Position numbers and translations under genes: made by a program
Shown here: positions 1 through 8,344 of the stretch, piece by piece
Position numbering within the stretch: position 1 is the first letter of the stretch
Layout: each line of letters begins with the position of its first letter
Source: Bryobacteraceae bacterium
GTDB taxonomy: Bacteria; Acidobacteriota; Terriglobia; Bryobacterales; Bryobacteraceae
Reading direction: 5' to 3'
Assembly (NCBI GenBank): GCA_025062235.1
Contig: JANXAE010000016.1
Coordinates: forward strand, 1-37,240
Length of the DNA stretch: 37,240 nucleotides
The notes under the pieces: model-generated
The model's database searches: none
Seen by the model: the letters and a program-made list of their open reading frames with translations, nothing else
Told to the model about the DNA's origin: nothing

Positions 1-1
1 G

Positions 2-91
2 ATCGTCCGCGAGACCCTGATTGCGCGCGACGGCCAACTGGTCCATCCCCGCCTGCGCGAGGCGTTGCTCGGGGCCGGAAGCCGCGGCTAA
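2..91 (+). CDS. pntAA: NAD(P) transhydrogenase subunit alpha part 1, C-terminal end (partial)
   Basis: Only the last 29 codons and the TAA stop are inside the window; the frame is open from base 2. The tail contains IVRETLIARDGQLVHP, which resembles the conserved end of the NAD-binding alpha-1 subunit of proton-translocating transhydrogenase. The assignment rests mainly on context: pntAB and pntB follow in the same orientation 15 bases downstream, as in split three-subunit transhydrogenase operons. In that family this subunit is the soluble dI domain that binds NAD(H). The rest of the gene lies to the left of the window. Confidence 0.85.
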   Translation: MVRETLIARDGQLVHPRLREALLGAGSRG

Positions 92-106
92 CTGGAGGGT
101 TTCGAT

Positions 107-385
107 ATGGAAAATCTCATCGGTGCGATCACTGTGTTCGTTCTGGCGATGTTCGTGGGCTTCGAGGTCATCGTCAAGGTGCCGCCCACGCTGCACACGC
201 CGCTCATGTCGGGTTCGAACGCCATCTCGGGCATCACCATCGTGGGCGCGCTGCTGGCGGCTGGCGTGGGGCACACGACGCTCACCACCGTGCTGGGGCT
301 GCTGGCCGTCATCTTCGCCACCATCAACGTGGTGGGCGGCTTCCTGGTGACGCATCGGATGCTCGAGATGTTCCGGAGAAAATGA
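107..385 (+). CDS. pntAB: NAD(P) transhydrogenase subunit alpha part 2 (membrane)
   Basis: A 92-residue integral membrane protein with three hydrophobic segments, at about residues 4-22, 43-62 and 64-82. FEVIVKVPPTLHTPLMSGSNA at the end of the first segment is the family signature, and the TPLMSG(S/A)NAI loop is strongly conserved. It forms part of the dII proton channel together with PntB. GGAGGG eight bases before the ATG is a good ribosome-binding site. It lies 15 bases after pntAA and 3 bases before pntB, so the three genes should be co-transcribed. Length is normal for the split-alpha type found in many non-enteric bacteria. Confidence 0.95.
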   Translation: MENLIGAITVFVLAMFVGFEVIVKVPPTLHTPLMSGSNAISGITIVGALLAAGVGHTTLTTVLGLLAVIFATINVVGGFLVTHRMLEMFRRK

Positions 386-388
386 GCC

Positions 389-1792
389 GTGCCGCAAACC
401 ATCGTCAACCTTGCTTACCTGCTCGCTTCCGCGCTTTTCATCTTGGGCCTGAAGGGCCTCTCGCATCCGCGCACGGCGGTCCGCGGCAACCTGCTCGGGG
501 CCGTGGGCATGTTGATCGCGGTGCTGGTCACCGCGCTCGATCGCCGCATCGTCAGCTACGAGATGATTCTGCTCGGGCTGGTGGTGGGTTCGGCCGCGGG
601 GGCCCTGTTGGCTCTGAAGATCCACATGACGGCGATGCCGCAGATGGTGGCGCTGCTCAATGGTTTCGGCGGCGCCGCGTCCGCGCTGGTGGCCGGCGCG
701 GCGCTCCATGAGGCGCAAGGGGCGCCGGCGGCGCTCACCGGGCAGTTTACCGTGGCCACGGTGGCCTCGGGCCTGATCGGTGCGGTGACCTTCTGGGGTA
801 GCTTGGTGGCTTTCGCCAAGCTCCAGGCACTCATCACCGAGAACGCCGTGGTTTTCCGTGGGCGGCACCTGGTGAGCGGTCTCGTATTGGCTGCGGCTCT
901 GGGGTTCGGCGTTCGGCTCGTGTTGGCTCCCGATCAGACCGCCACGTACTGGATCGTGGTGGCTGCGGGTTCGGTGCTGGGCGTGCTGCTGACCATTCCC
1001 ATCGGCGGTGCGGACATGCCGGTCGTCATCTCGCTGCTCAATTCCTATTCGGGTCTGGCGGCGGCGGCCACCGGCTTCGTGCTCGACAACAACATGCTGA
1101 TCATTGCCGGCTCGCTGGTGGGGGCCTCCGGGATCATCCTCACCCGCATCATGTGCGTGGCCATGAACCGATCGCTGACCAACGTGCTCTTCGGCGGATT
1201 CGGAGCGCAGCCTGTAGCGGCGGCCTCGGCCGACAGCGTCTATGCGGGGAAGGTCAAGGCGGCCTCGGCCGAGGAGGTCGCCATGTTGCTCGAAACCGCG
1301 CGGCGCGTGGTCATCGTCCCCGGCTACGGCATGGCGGTTTCGCAGGCGCAGCACGCCGTTCAGAGCCTCGCCAACCTGTTGAAGTCGCGCGGGACCGAGG
1401 TGCTCTACGGCATCCATCCCGTAGCCGGCCGCATGCCGGGCCACATGAACGTGCTGCTGGCCGAGGCCGACGTCCCCTACGAAGATCTCAAAGAGATGGA
1501 CGAGATCAACCCGCTGCTCAAGCAGACCGACGTGGCCATTGTCATCGGCGCCAACGACGTGGTCAATCCGCTGGCGCGCACCGACCCGAACTCGCCCATT
1601 GCGGGTATGCCGATCATTGACGTGGATCAGGCTCGTACGGTGGTGGTCATCAAGCGCAGCCTGAGCCCAGGTTTTGCCGGCATTCCCAACCCGCTGTTCG
1701 CCGCCCCGAACACGCTCATGCTTTTCGCCGACGGCAAGAAAGCGATCAACGAGATCATCCGCTCGTTGCAGGAGGCGGGCGTTACGGCCTGA
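389..1792 (+). CDS. pntB: NAD(P) transhydrogenase subunit beta
   Basis: 467 residues with a GTG start; GGAG lies ten bases upstream, inside the end of pntAB. The N-terminal part, up to about residue 265, is a series of hydrophobic helices (dII proton channel). The C-terminal part is the soluble NADP(H)-binding dIII domain with VPGYGMAV near residue 310, HPVAGRMPGHMNVLLAEA, VIGANDVVNP and KRSLSPGFAGIPNPLF, all hallmarks of PntB. The enzyme couples proton entry to hydride transfer from NADH to NADP and so supplies NADPH. No key motif is missing. It converges with the small YdcH-like gene, with 33 bases between the stop codons. Confidence 0.97.
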   Translation: MPQTIVNLAYLLASALFILGLKGLSHPRTAVRGNLLGAVGMLIAVLVTALDRRIVSYEMILLGLVVGSAAGALLALKIHMTAMPQMVALLNGFGGAASALVAGAALHEAQGAPAALTGQFTVATVASGLIGAVTFWGSLVAFAKLQALITENAVVFRGRHLVSGLVLAAALGFGVRLVLAPDQTATYWIVVAAGSVLGVLLTIPIGGADMPVVISLLNSYSGLAAAATGFVLDNNMLIIAGSLVGASGIILTRIMCVAMNRSLTNVLFGGFGAQPVAAASADSVYAGKVKAASAEEVAMLLETARRVVIVPGYGMAVSQAQHAVQSLANLLKSRGTEVLYGIHPVAGRMPGHMNVLLAEADVPYEDLKEMDEINPLLKQTDVAIVIGANDVVNPLARTDPNSPIAGMPIIDVDQARTVVVIKRSLSPGFAGIPNPLFAAPNTLMLFADGKKAINEIIRSLQEAGVTA

Positions 1793-1825
1793 CGCGAGGC
1801 CCGTCCCCTACCGCGCCGGGGGCTT

Positions 1826-2059
1826 TCACGCCGGCTGCTGGGCGCGGTAGCGTTCCATGATCTGTTGCATCTGATCTTTCAGCCGGAGCTTGAGCTTCTT
1901 GAGCTGAGCTTCTTCCAGTTGCTCCTGGGGCGTCAGGTAGGGCCGCAGGGCCAGTTCCTGGAGCCGCTGCTTGTACTGGCGATGTTGCTCGGCCAGACGG
2001 CGAAACTCTTCGTCGGTCTGGATCAGATGCGCTTTCAGTTCGTCCTCGGTCAGGTGCAT
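1826..2059 (-). CDS. YdcH/DUF465 family small coiled-coil protein
   Basis: 77 residues starting MHLTEDELKAHLIQTDEEF and ending in a basic coiled coil (KKLKLRLKDQMQQIMERYRA). This is the DUF465/YdcH pattern: a small helical-hairpin protein of unknown function. The frame stays open upstream to another ATG at 2251. The start at 2059 is preferred because GGGGAG lies about nine bases before it, because DUF465 proteins normally begin just before the LTEDEL helix, and because a promoter-like element lies at 2251-2225. If the longer start were used it would add 64 residues that I do not recognise and would overlap the upstream gene. Confidence 0.8.
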   Translation of the reverse strand: MHLTEDELKAHLIQTDEEFRRLAEQHRQYKQRLQELALRPYLTPQEQLEEAQLKKLKLRLKDQMQQIMERYRAQQPA

Positions 2060-2224
2060 GCAGATTCGCTCCCCGGGCGCATCACCCGCGGCCTGCACGA
2101 TGAGCTCCTCGATGGCCCATGCCGTTGAATGATGAAAGAGGATCGGAACCAGGGCTGGCGGGTGGGCGCTACGTTCCTCATCGAACACGAAACCGGCGGC
2201 TCGGCCATCAGCCGCCAATTCGAC

Positions 2225-2251
2225 ATTATCATGAATCCCGGCGCATGACAA
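2225..2251 (-). promoter_or_regulatory. Possible promoter for the DUF465 gene
   Basis: Read on the minus strand, TTGTCA (2251-2246) and GATAAT (2230-2225) are separated by 15 bases. Both hexamers are close to the sigma70 consensus but the spacing is short. The -10 touches the stop codon of the glycosyltransferase-acetyltransferase gene. It would give the DUF465 gene its own transcript with a leader of about 160 bases. Confidence 0.4.
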
Positions 2252-4319
2252 CCGCGGCTTCCCCCGTATCCTGATAGTAGGATGGGCGCCGGCCCACCTC
2301 GCGGAAGCCCATTTTTTCGTAAAGCCTGCGAGCCGGGTGGTTCGATTCCCGCACCTCCAGGAACCAGCGATAGCCCGGCGTGGCCAGGACCGATTCCAGA
2401 AGGCGCGTGGCGATGCCGAGGCGGCGCCGTTCCGGCCATACTGCCAGATTCAGGATCTCGGCCTCCCCAGGTGAAGTGACGCGCCAGACCAGGAAGCCCG
2501 CCACCTTTCCCTCGACTTCCGCCACGCGGCACGAATAATGCAGATACTCGCGCGGATTCCACATCGCCGCTTCGGGCGAGGCGACCTCGATGCGCGCGAG
2601 CTCCGCCAGATCGTCCGGCCGCGCCTGGCGGATCCGCACCGCCGGCCGCAGCAGTTCGCGCCACAGGCTGCGCTGGCGTGCGCCCAGCTCGCGCCAATCG
2701 AAGTGCGCGACAGCGAGCTGGCGAGCGCACTCGGCCAGACGTGCCCGCAACTGGCGGTCTCCGAGCAGGCGCACCACGCCCTCGGCAAACTCCTGTGGCT
2801 CGTCAGCGATCCAGACCGACAGCCCGTGTCGCAGACCGAGGCCGGCACATCCGCACGAAGTCGAGACCACCGCCCGCTGCATGGCCATGGCTTCGAGGAC
2901 CTTCAGGTTGGTGCCTGCGGAAACGGGCGTGGGTACGACGACGACGTTGCAGTCGGCGTAGAGCGGCCGCACGTCGTGAACGAACCCCAGCAAGACGACG
3001 CCCTCGGGTACGGGCAGCGTGGGCTCTCCTGTGTGCTCGCGCCAGTACAGCTCCGGGTGGGGTCCCGCCACGACGGTCAACTGCGCGTCAGGCACCGATG
3101 CGCGCACCCGGGGCCAGATTTGCTCGGCGAGCAGCCGGTAGGCGGCCGCGTTGGGGAAGTGGCGGAAGGAGCCCACGAACAGCACACGGCGGCCTGCTGG
3201 CTCCGGCTCCGGCAAGAAGCGTTCGAGATCCACGCCGTTCGGGATCACCTCCGGCCGCGCGCCCGGTAGCCGCTGCGCGTCCTCCTGCGACATCACGACC
3301 ACTCGGGCGAAGCGCCGGGCGGCGCGCAGTTCGAAGCGCCGCCAGCGCCACAGGTTCCACCAACTCGACCAGCTCCGCTGGCGCTCGTGGATCTGACGGA
3401 ACAGGTCGCTCGTCACGTCGTGCGCCACCAGGACGTGACCGCGATAGGTTGCAAGGTGCGTGTACTCGAGTTGCACGAGCTCGATGCCCCACCTGGCAGA
3501 AAGCTCGCGCAACGCCCGCCGCATGGCGGGCGAGCGATACTCGCAGGCTTCCGGCGGCGCCAGCGAAGCCCATCGCGGCTCGCGGTAGCGCGGCTTGTCT
3601 ACGAGCACGATCTTGGTCAGGAACTCGGGTAGCGGACCGTATTCCTCGGCAGCGCCTTCGCTGAAGGCGAACAGGTAAACGTCGAACTCCCGCGCCGCTT
3701 CCCGCAGCAGATGGTAGATGCGAACGGCGCCTCCGTGCGCCAGGGGCCAAGGGATGTACGGCGAAACCACGGCCACGCGGCGTCGCCCGGCCTCCGGCGC
3801 GCGCCCTTCGATGACACGCCAAGTCTCCGGGTAGACCGAGCGGTCTTGCCGGAACGGAAAGAGCCATCGTGGCCGGATGAAAATGCGGTCCAGCGGCACC
3901 CCGCGCAAGAACAGAAGCGAGGCGATGGCGGTTCGCAATCTGAGATGGTGCCGCTCGAGACGCGCATTGTATGCCAGGATTCGAGCAGGAGCGAGAAGGA
4001 ATGCCGCCAGCCGCAGCGGGCGGTAGTGCGCCTCCGCGCTGAACAAGACGGGCGCCATGCCGATCCGATAGGGTCTGAAGAGGCGTCGCAGGCGCCGCCA
4101 GAGCTGCCACACGCTGCCAGGCGCCAGCCGGATCACGGTGACGCCCGGGCGTTGCAGCGGCACGTCGAGCGTGACGGCGAAGTGCCTGCGATCGGGCAGC
4201 AGGCTCAGCACTTCTTCCAGCATGGCGCTGGCCTTCTCTCCGGTCAGGAAACTGACGACGATGGCTTCGGGGTCCTTGCCGAGAAGGCCGAAAATCAGGC
4301 GTTTGAGAAGCTGTTTCAC
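2229..4319 (-). CDS. Glycosyltransferase family 4 protein fused to RimI-like GNAT acetyltransferase
   Basis: 696 residues with a GTG start overlapping the TGA of the MFS gene (GTGA). Residues 1-175 are an unrecognised basic N-domain. From about 178 (RRVAVVSPYIPWPLAHGG) to 550 lies a GT-B glycosyltransferase: VIPNGVDLERF links the two lobes, VLFVGSFRHFPN opens the second lobe, and GTNLKVLEAMAM near 470 is the nucleotide-sugar E-x7-E region of GT4 enzymes. From about 561 to the end is a GNAT domain with the acetyl-CoA loop RRRLGIATRLL near 630 and the RimI-like tail LEVRESNHPARRLYEKMGF. RimI acetylates the N-terminus of ribosomal protein S18; GT4 enzymes transfer sugars to lipids, glycans or proteins. 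No stop separates the halves. A GTG at 2639 could start a free acetyltransferase of 136 residues but has no clear ribosome-binding site. Confidence 0.88.
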   Translation of the reverse strand: MKQLLKRLIFGLLGKDPEAIVVSFLTGEKASAMLEEVLSLLPDRRHFAVTLDVPLQRPGVTVIRLAPGSVWQLWRRLRRLFRPYRIGMAPVLFSAEAHYRPLRLAAFLLAPARILAYNARLERHHLRLRTAIASLLFLRGVPLDRIFIRPRWLFPFRQDRSVYPETWRVIEGRAPEAGRRRVAVVSPYIPWPLAHGGAVRIYHLLREAAREFDVYLFAFSEGAAEEYGPLPEFLTKIVLVDKPRYREPRWASLAPPEACEYRSPAMRRALRELSARWGIELVQLEYTHLATYRGHVLVAHDVTSDLFRQIHERQRSWSSWWNLWRWRRFELRAARRFARVVVMSQEDAQRLPGARPEVIPNGVDLERFLPEPEPAGRRVLFVGSFRHFPNAAAYRLLAEQIWPRVRASVPDAQLTVVAGPHPELYWREHTGEPTLPVPEGVVLLGFVHDVRPLYADCNVVVVPTPVSAGTNLKVLEAMAMQRAVVSTSCGCAGLGLRHGLSVWIADEPQEFAEGVVRLLGDRQLRARLAECARQLAVAHFDWRELGARQRSLWRELLRPAVRIRQARPDDLAELARIEVASPEAAMWNPREYLHYSCRVAEVEGKVAGFLVWRVTSPGEAEILNLAVWPERRRLGIATRLLESVLATPGYRWFLEVRESNHPARRLYEKMGFREVGRRPSYYQDTGEAAVVMRRDS

Positions 4320-5530
4320 GGCTGGCGATCCAGGCGGGCGAGTCGCAGCAACCACCATGCAAGCAGCGGCAGCAGGGAAACGCCGGCGCACACCGGCAGG
4401 AAGCCATAGCGGTCGGCCAGTGCGCCATAGAGCGGAGAGACGGCCGCTTGCAGCAGGCCGTAGGCGGCCGTCAGCAGCGAGGTGGCAAAGGCCGCCCGGT
4501 GAGCCCCGTAAAGATCCAGAGGAAGGCTGTAGAGATTGACGCTCCAAGCCGAGGAGAGGAAAAAGCTCAGCGAGACGCCAGCAGCCGCCAGGGCGGGCGA
4601 CGGTGCCAGCGGGATCAGCGCCGTGCCCGCCAACAGCACCGCGGCAATGAAGCATGTGCGCATGCGTGCCGCGGGCGCCGTCAGGCCGCGGTTCATCCAG
4701 GCGAGCGAAACGAACCCGCCTGCCAGGCCGCCGAGGTTGGCCGCCAGGGGAGGCAGGGCCGCCCAACCCGCCGTCTGCTCGAAGCGCATTCCTTGCGCGT
4801 CCACCAGAAACAAAGTCGTCCAGTTGCTCCACAGCGTATAGACCGTCATGCCGAGCAGGTTGGCCGCTACCAGCGTCCAGAGCGCCCGTTCGCCGAGCAG
4901 CTGGCGCGCGCCAAGTCCCGGTCGCGAACTTGCGGGGGCAGCCGGCGCGCGGCTGGCGAACGCGTTCCAGAGGGGTACCCACAGCAGGCCCAACATCCCC
5001 GTGGCGAAGAAAGCGGCGCGCCAGCCGTGACGCACGGAGATCCACACGGCTAGCGGCGGCGCCAGGACTGCGCCCAGGCTCAGCCCCGCCTGGCTCAGCG
5101 CATGTCCGAGGGCCCGTTCGTGGGGACGGAGGTAAAGGGCGATGACCTTGCCCGTGGCAGGCACGCCCGCGGCTTGGGCCACTCCCAGCAAGGCCCGACA
5201 CGCCAGCAAGCCCGCCAAGCTGTTCATCAGCCCCGTTGCGGCCCCGGCCAGCGACCACAGGCCGACCGCGCAAGCGATGCCCCGCTTCAACCCCACGCGG
5301 TCCACGAACAGGCCCGCCAGCGGCGCTGCCACCGCGTAGGGAATCGAGAAGGCCGAAAGCAGGGCTCCATAGTGGCGGCCGGAAATGCCGAACTCGGCTC
5401 GCAGCAGGGGGGCCAGGGCAGGCAGGAGCTGACGATCGAGGTAATTCAACACCGACGACAGCACGAACACCGTCATCAGACGCCAGCGGCCGGCCCAGCC
5501 TCCCTCGGTGCGGCACTCAGCGGTACTCAA
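4316..5530 (-). CDS. MFS transporter (anion:cation symporter-like)
   Basis: 404 residues with about twelve hydrophobic segments. The first helix region VFVLSSVLNYLDRQLLP, followed by FGISGRHYGALLSAFSIPYA and LAGLFVDRVGLKRG (the loop 2-3 motif A), is typical of the ACS/hexuronate-type MFS branch. RALLGVAQAAGVPATGKVIA corresponds to helix 4-5 of that branch. The substrate cannot be read; sugar acids or other organic anions are likely in this branch. The ATG overlaps the last 14 bases of the upstream TPR gene, and the stop overlaps the GTG of the glycosyltransferase fusion, so translation of the three is probably coupled. Confidence 0.9.
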   Translation of the reverse strand: MSTAECRTEGGWAGRWRLMTVFVLSSVLNYLDRQLLPALAPLLRAEFGISGRHYGALLSAFSIPYAVAAPLAGLFVDRVGLKRGIACAVGLWSLAGAATGLMNSLAGLLACRALLGVAQAAGVPATGKVIALYLRPHERALGHALSQAGLSLGAVLAPPLAVWISVRHGWRAAFFATGMLGLLWVPLWNAFASRAPAAPASSRPGLGARQLLGERALWTLVAANLLGMTVYTLWSNWTTLFLVDAQGMRFEQTAGWAALPPLAANLGGLAGGFVSLAWMNRGLTAPAARMRTCFIAAVLLAGTALIPLAPSPALAAAGVSLSFFLSSAWSVNLYSLPLDLYGAHRAAFATSLLTAAYGLLQAAVSPLYGALADRYGFLPVCAGVSLLPLLAWWLLRLARLDRQP

Positions 5531-7214
5531 CGGTTGCCACCTCGCCGGCGGTGCCGAGCGCTGCGTCCTGTCGCGGGTGGAACTCGATGATCACGGTCCG
5601 CGGGGCCTTTTGGGGTCCGCAAGTCAGCTCCAGCTTGCCGCCCCCGAGCACCACCACGCGCGAGGGATCGCGAACCGCGAGCCTGGTCTGCTTGCCGTCC
5701 GCCGTCTCGATCAAAAGACGCGCAACGCCGCGCAAGCAATCCACCTGCCGCAATTTCCCTTGCACGCGGCCCGGCGGCCTCTCGGTTTCAAACCAGGGCA
5801 CGACGTTGGCCGGCGGCGGACCCGCATCACGGTTGGCCCTGGCTTCAGCCTCGCGGATGCGCCGGAGCGCCTCTTCTTTCAGCCGCGCCAGCTCCCGCTC
5901 TTTTTCCTCCGCCTCGCGGCGGCGGGCCGCAGCTTCGGCTTCCAGGCGGCGCGCGTCGAGCGTGCGGCGGATCTCGCGGATCCTGGCCCGTTCGGCCTCC
6001 TCCAGGCTGGCTTGTTCGGCCGCCATCCAGGACCGTGCCGCGGCGCGATAGTCGCCCGCCTGCTCTTGCGCTTCGGCCAGGGTGCGCCACAGCCCGGCAT
6101 CGCGCGGTGCCAGTTTCGCGGCGGCCCCCAGCGCCTCCAGCCGGAGCCTCGGATCCGACAGGCGTTCGGCCAGCAAGCGGAGGGGTTCGGCCCAATTCGG
6201 GTTCAGCGCAGCGGCTTTGCGCAACATCGCCACGGCCTTCGTGGCGTCGGTTTCCGCGCGGGCCGCTTCGACCCAGACCCGTGCGTTGCTGCTGCCCTTG
6301 GCTATCGCCGTCTCCGAGTGCCGGCGAGCGGCGGCTGCGTCGCCCGCAGCCAGCGCGGTCAGGGCCAACCCCTCCCGAGCTTCGGCGGAGCCGTCATGGC
6401 GTGCGAGCACTGCTTCGTAGAGCCGGGCTGCCTCGGCAAGGCGCCCTTGCGCCAGTCTCAGATCGGCCAGCGCAATCTCCCCGGCAGGAGGATCCGCCGT
6501 TTCGACCCGGAAGTCGGTGCGAGGGTCGAGCACGCGTCCGGAGATCGTCTCCTCTGCCAAGCGGCCTTGAGCGAGCCACTGGCTGGCCTCCTCGCGCACC
6601 TGCTCGGGCCTCTTGCCCGTGGCGTTTCGCCATGCGGGTTCCGGGTCCAGGCCCTGCTGGAGGTTGTACAGCAATGGGCGCAGCTTGCCGCGATAATCCG
6701 GATGGAGACTCAGCATGTGCACCAGTCCCCAGCCGATCGTGGGGGAAGGGGGCGGCATGCCCAACCTTAGGCGGTTGCCCTCGATGCGGACCTGCGCGTA
6801 GAAATCGAGCAGGCCTTCCTCGAGATCCCGCGGCATGGGTCGGGTGTTGGCTTCGAGCAGGATGCGCGCCAAGACCCGCAACCATTGCGGCGTGGGATGA
6901 ACGTCTGCCTGGAGCGAGGCCACGAAACTGTCGCGGCCCAGCGCAGGCGGATACGCAGGTTCCGCGTCGCGGCCGCGGCGTACGAGGAGCACGCGCACGG
7001 GCCAGACCGTCCTGGGATCTTCCCGCGAGAGCTCCCGCCCGAAGATATAGCGGAACTGATCGAGGATGCCGAGAGTCTCCTGAGCTGCTCGCTCTCCCGC
7101 CCGGGAGAGGACCTCGAACGGGCCCGAACGCACCCGAGACCAGCGCTCCTGGGCAGAGAGCGGCGATAGAACCGCGAGCCAGAACAGCAGCCGGCGCACT
7201 TCCCCACACATCAT
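5517..7214 (-). CDS. Secreted TPR-repeat protein with coiled-coil and C-terminal domain
   Basis: 565 residues. A signal peptide is visible (RRLLFWLAVLSPLSAQ, likely cleaved near residue 22). Residues 23-200 (WSRVRSGPFEVLSRAG, later PRDLEEGLLDFYAQV) look like the catalytically inert peptidase-MA-like region that often precedes TPRs in acidobacterial proteins. Residues about 240-405 contain TPR-type helical pairs (LAQGRLAEAARLYEAVLARH and similar). Residues about 405-462 form a charged coiled coil rich in R, E and A. The last 95 residues are beta-rich (VVVLGGGKLELTCGPQ) and unrecognised. It heads the operon with the MFS transporter and the glycosyltransferase fusion. AGGCGG lies before the tandem ATGs at 7214 and 7211. 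No enzymatic motif was seen; a periplasmic scaffold role is only a guess. Confidence 0.8.
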   Translation of the reverse strand: MMCGEVRRLLFWLAVLSPLSAQERWSRVRSGPFEVLSRAGERAAQETLGILDQFRYIFGRELSREDPRTVWPVRVLLVRRGRDAEPAYPPALGRDSFVASLQADVHPTPQWLRVLARILLEANTRPMPRDLEEGLLDFYAQVRIEGNRLRLGMPPPSPTIGWGLVHMLSLHPDYRGKLRPLLYNLQQGLDPEPAWRNATGKRPEQVREEASQWLAQGRLAEETISGRVLDPRTDFRVETADPPAGEIALADLRLAQGRLAEAARLYEAVLARHDGSAEAREGLALTALAAGDAAAARRHSETAIAKGSSNARVWVEAARAETDATKAVAMLRKAAALNPNWAEPLRLLAERLSDPRLRLEALGAAAKLAPRDAGLWRTLAEAQEQAGDYRAAARSWMAAEQASLEEAERARIREIRRTLDARRLEAEAAARRREAEEKERELARLKEEALRRIREAEARANRDAGPPPANVVPWFETERPPGRVQGKLRQVDCLRGVARLLIETADGKQTRLAVRDPSRVVVLGGGKLELTCGPQKAPRTVIIEFHPRQDAALGTAGEVATVEYR

Positions 7215-7281
7215 ACCGCCTGCTCGAGCCCGGGGCGCGACGCGCTGGGACCGGGACGCATCGGGCCACAGGCCCGCGCCT

Positions 7282-7287
7282 TATACT
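7282..7287 (+). promoter_or_regulatory. -10 element TATACT giving a leaderless methyltransferase mRNA
   Basis: TATACT ends seven bases before the ATG at 7294, so the expected transcription start is the A of the start codon. No ribosome-binding site precedes the ATG (GGCGCT only). No good -35 is visible. Confidence 0.5.
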
Positions 7288-7293
7288 GGCGCT

Positions 7294-8268
7294 ATGGAAC
7301 CCGTCCCCGAGCATCTGCTGGAGCGCCTCAACGCCTTTCGCGAGAGCCGGCTGCTGCTGACCGCGATCGAGCTGGACGTGTTCACCGCCGTGGGCGAGGG
7401 CTCGACCGCCACCGAGACGGCGGCCCGGGTGGGTACGGCGCTGCGCTCCACGGAAATGCTGCTCGATGCCTTGGTGGCCGTCGGCCTCCTCGGCAAGCGC
7501 GAAGACCGGTATTTCAACGTCCCCGCTTCGCGCTGGTTCCGGCGCGACACTGCCGAAAGCGCCCGCGACGCCCTTATGCACATCGTCAAGCTGTGGGAGC
7601 GCTGGAGCCGGCTGACCGCATGCGTGCGCAAGGGAAGTTGCGTGCGGGCGCGCCGGCGCACGAAAGCCGAAACCGAGGCTTTCATCGCGCTGATGCACTA
7701 CAACGCCCGCTGGCGCGCGCCCCTGGTGGCCGAGGCCATCGGACTGGAAGGAGTCGGGCGCATGCTCGACCTGGGCGGCGGTTCCGGAGCCTACGCCATC
7801 GCCTTCGCGCAGGCAGCGCCCTCGCTCGAGGCCGACGTCATGGATTTGGCGCCCGTGCTGCGCATCGCGCGGCGGCACATCGAGCAGGCGGGCGTGGGCG
7901 ATCGCGTGAAGACCAAGGTGGGCGACCTGCGCCAGCCCTCCTACGGCGCCGGGTACGACCTGGTCTTCATCTCCGCGGTCTGTCACATGCTGGATCCGCA
8001 GGAGAACCGGGCCATGCTACGAAAATCGCACGCCGCCTTGCACCCCGGGGGCCGCGTCGTCATCCAGGATTTCATTCTCGAGCCCGATCGCACGGCTCCG
8101 CGCCACGCGGCGCTGTTCGCGTTGAACATGCTGGTGAACACGCCGGGCGGGGCGACGTACACGGAGACCGAGTACCGACAGTGGCTGGAGGAAGCCGGAT
8201 TCTACCCAGTGCGCCGGTTGCACGTGCCGGGGCCAACAGGCCTGATGGTGGGTTGGCGGCTGATCTGA
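7294..8268 (+). CDS. SAM-dependent O-methyltransferase (acetylserotonin O-methyltransferase-like)
   Basis: 324 residues. The N-terminal third is the dimerisation/winged-helix domain of the plant-COMT-like class (LLLTAIELDVFTAVGEG, then RVGTALRSTEMLLDALVAVG). The Rossmann domain begins at about residue 157 with SAM motif I LDLGGGSG; acidic motif II follows (ADVMDLAPV), then VVIQDFILEPD. ISAVCHMLDPQ occupies the place where the catalytic histidine normally sits. This class methylates hydroxyl groups of small aromatic or polyketide-like molecules, but the substrate cannot be inferred. It stands alone: divergent from the TPR gene and separated from the ABC ATPase by 76 bases with two hairpins. 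Start chosen by the -10 geometry. Confidence 0.88.
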   Translation: MEPVPEHLLERLNAFRESRLLLTAIELDVFTAVGEGSTATETAARVGTALRSTEMLLDALVAVGLLGKREDRYFNVPASRWFRRDTAESARDALMHIVKLWERWSRLTACVRKGSCVRARRRTKAETEAFIALMHYNARWRAPLVAEAIGLEGVGRMLDLGGGSGAYAIAFAQAAPSLEADVMDLAPVLRIARRHIEQAGVGDRVKTKVGDLRQPSYGAGYDLVFISAVCHMLDPQENRAMLRKSHAALHPGGRVVIQDFILEPDRTAPRHAALFALNMLVNTPGGATYTETEYRQWLEEAGFYPVRRLHVPGPTGLMVGWRLI

Positions 8269-8286
8269 CGCGGCTGCCGGCGGAGC

Positions 8287-8312
8287 GGATCAGGCGATCC
8301 CTCCCGATCGGG
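8287..8312 (+). terminator. Two tandem hairpins after the methyltransferase
   Basis: GGATC-AGGC-GATCC (8287-8300) is followed by the palindrome CCCGATCGGG (8303-8312). There is no T-run. They lie 19 bases after the methyltransferase stop and before an AT-richer patch (TAGATATT, 8323-8330) that may hold the promoter of the next gene pair. Confidence 0.35.
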
Positions 8313-8344
8313 CGTGCTAGCGTAGATATTTGGGGGGTGCGGCG

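Noticed and set aside
2060-2251. Longer 141-residue form of the DUF465 protein
   Set aside because: The extra 64 residues are unlike the family, overlap the upstream gene and contain the likely promoter. A good ribosome-binding site precedes the internal ATG.
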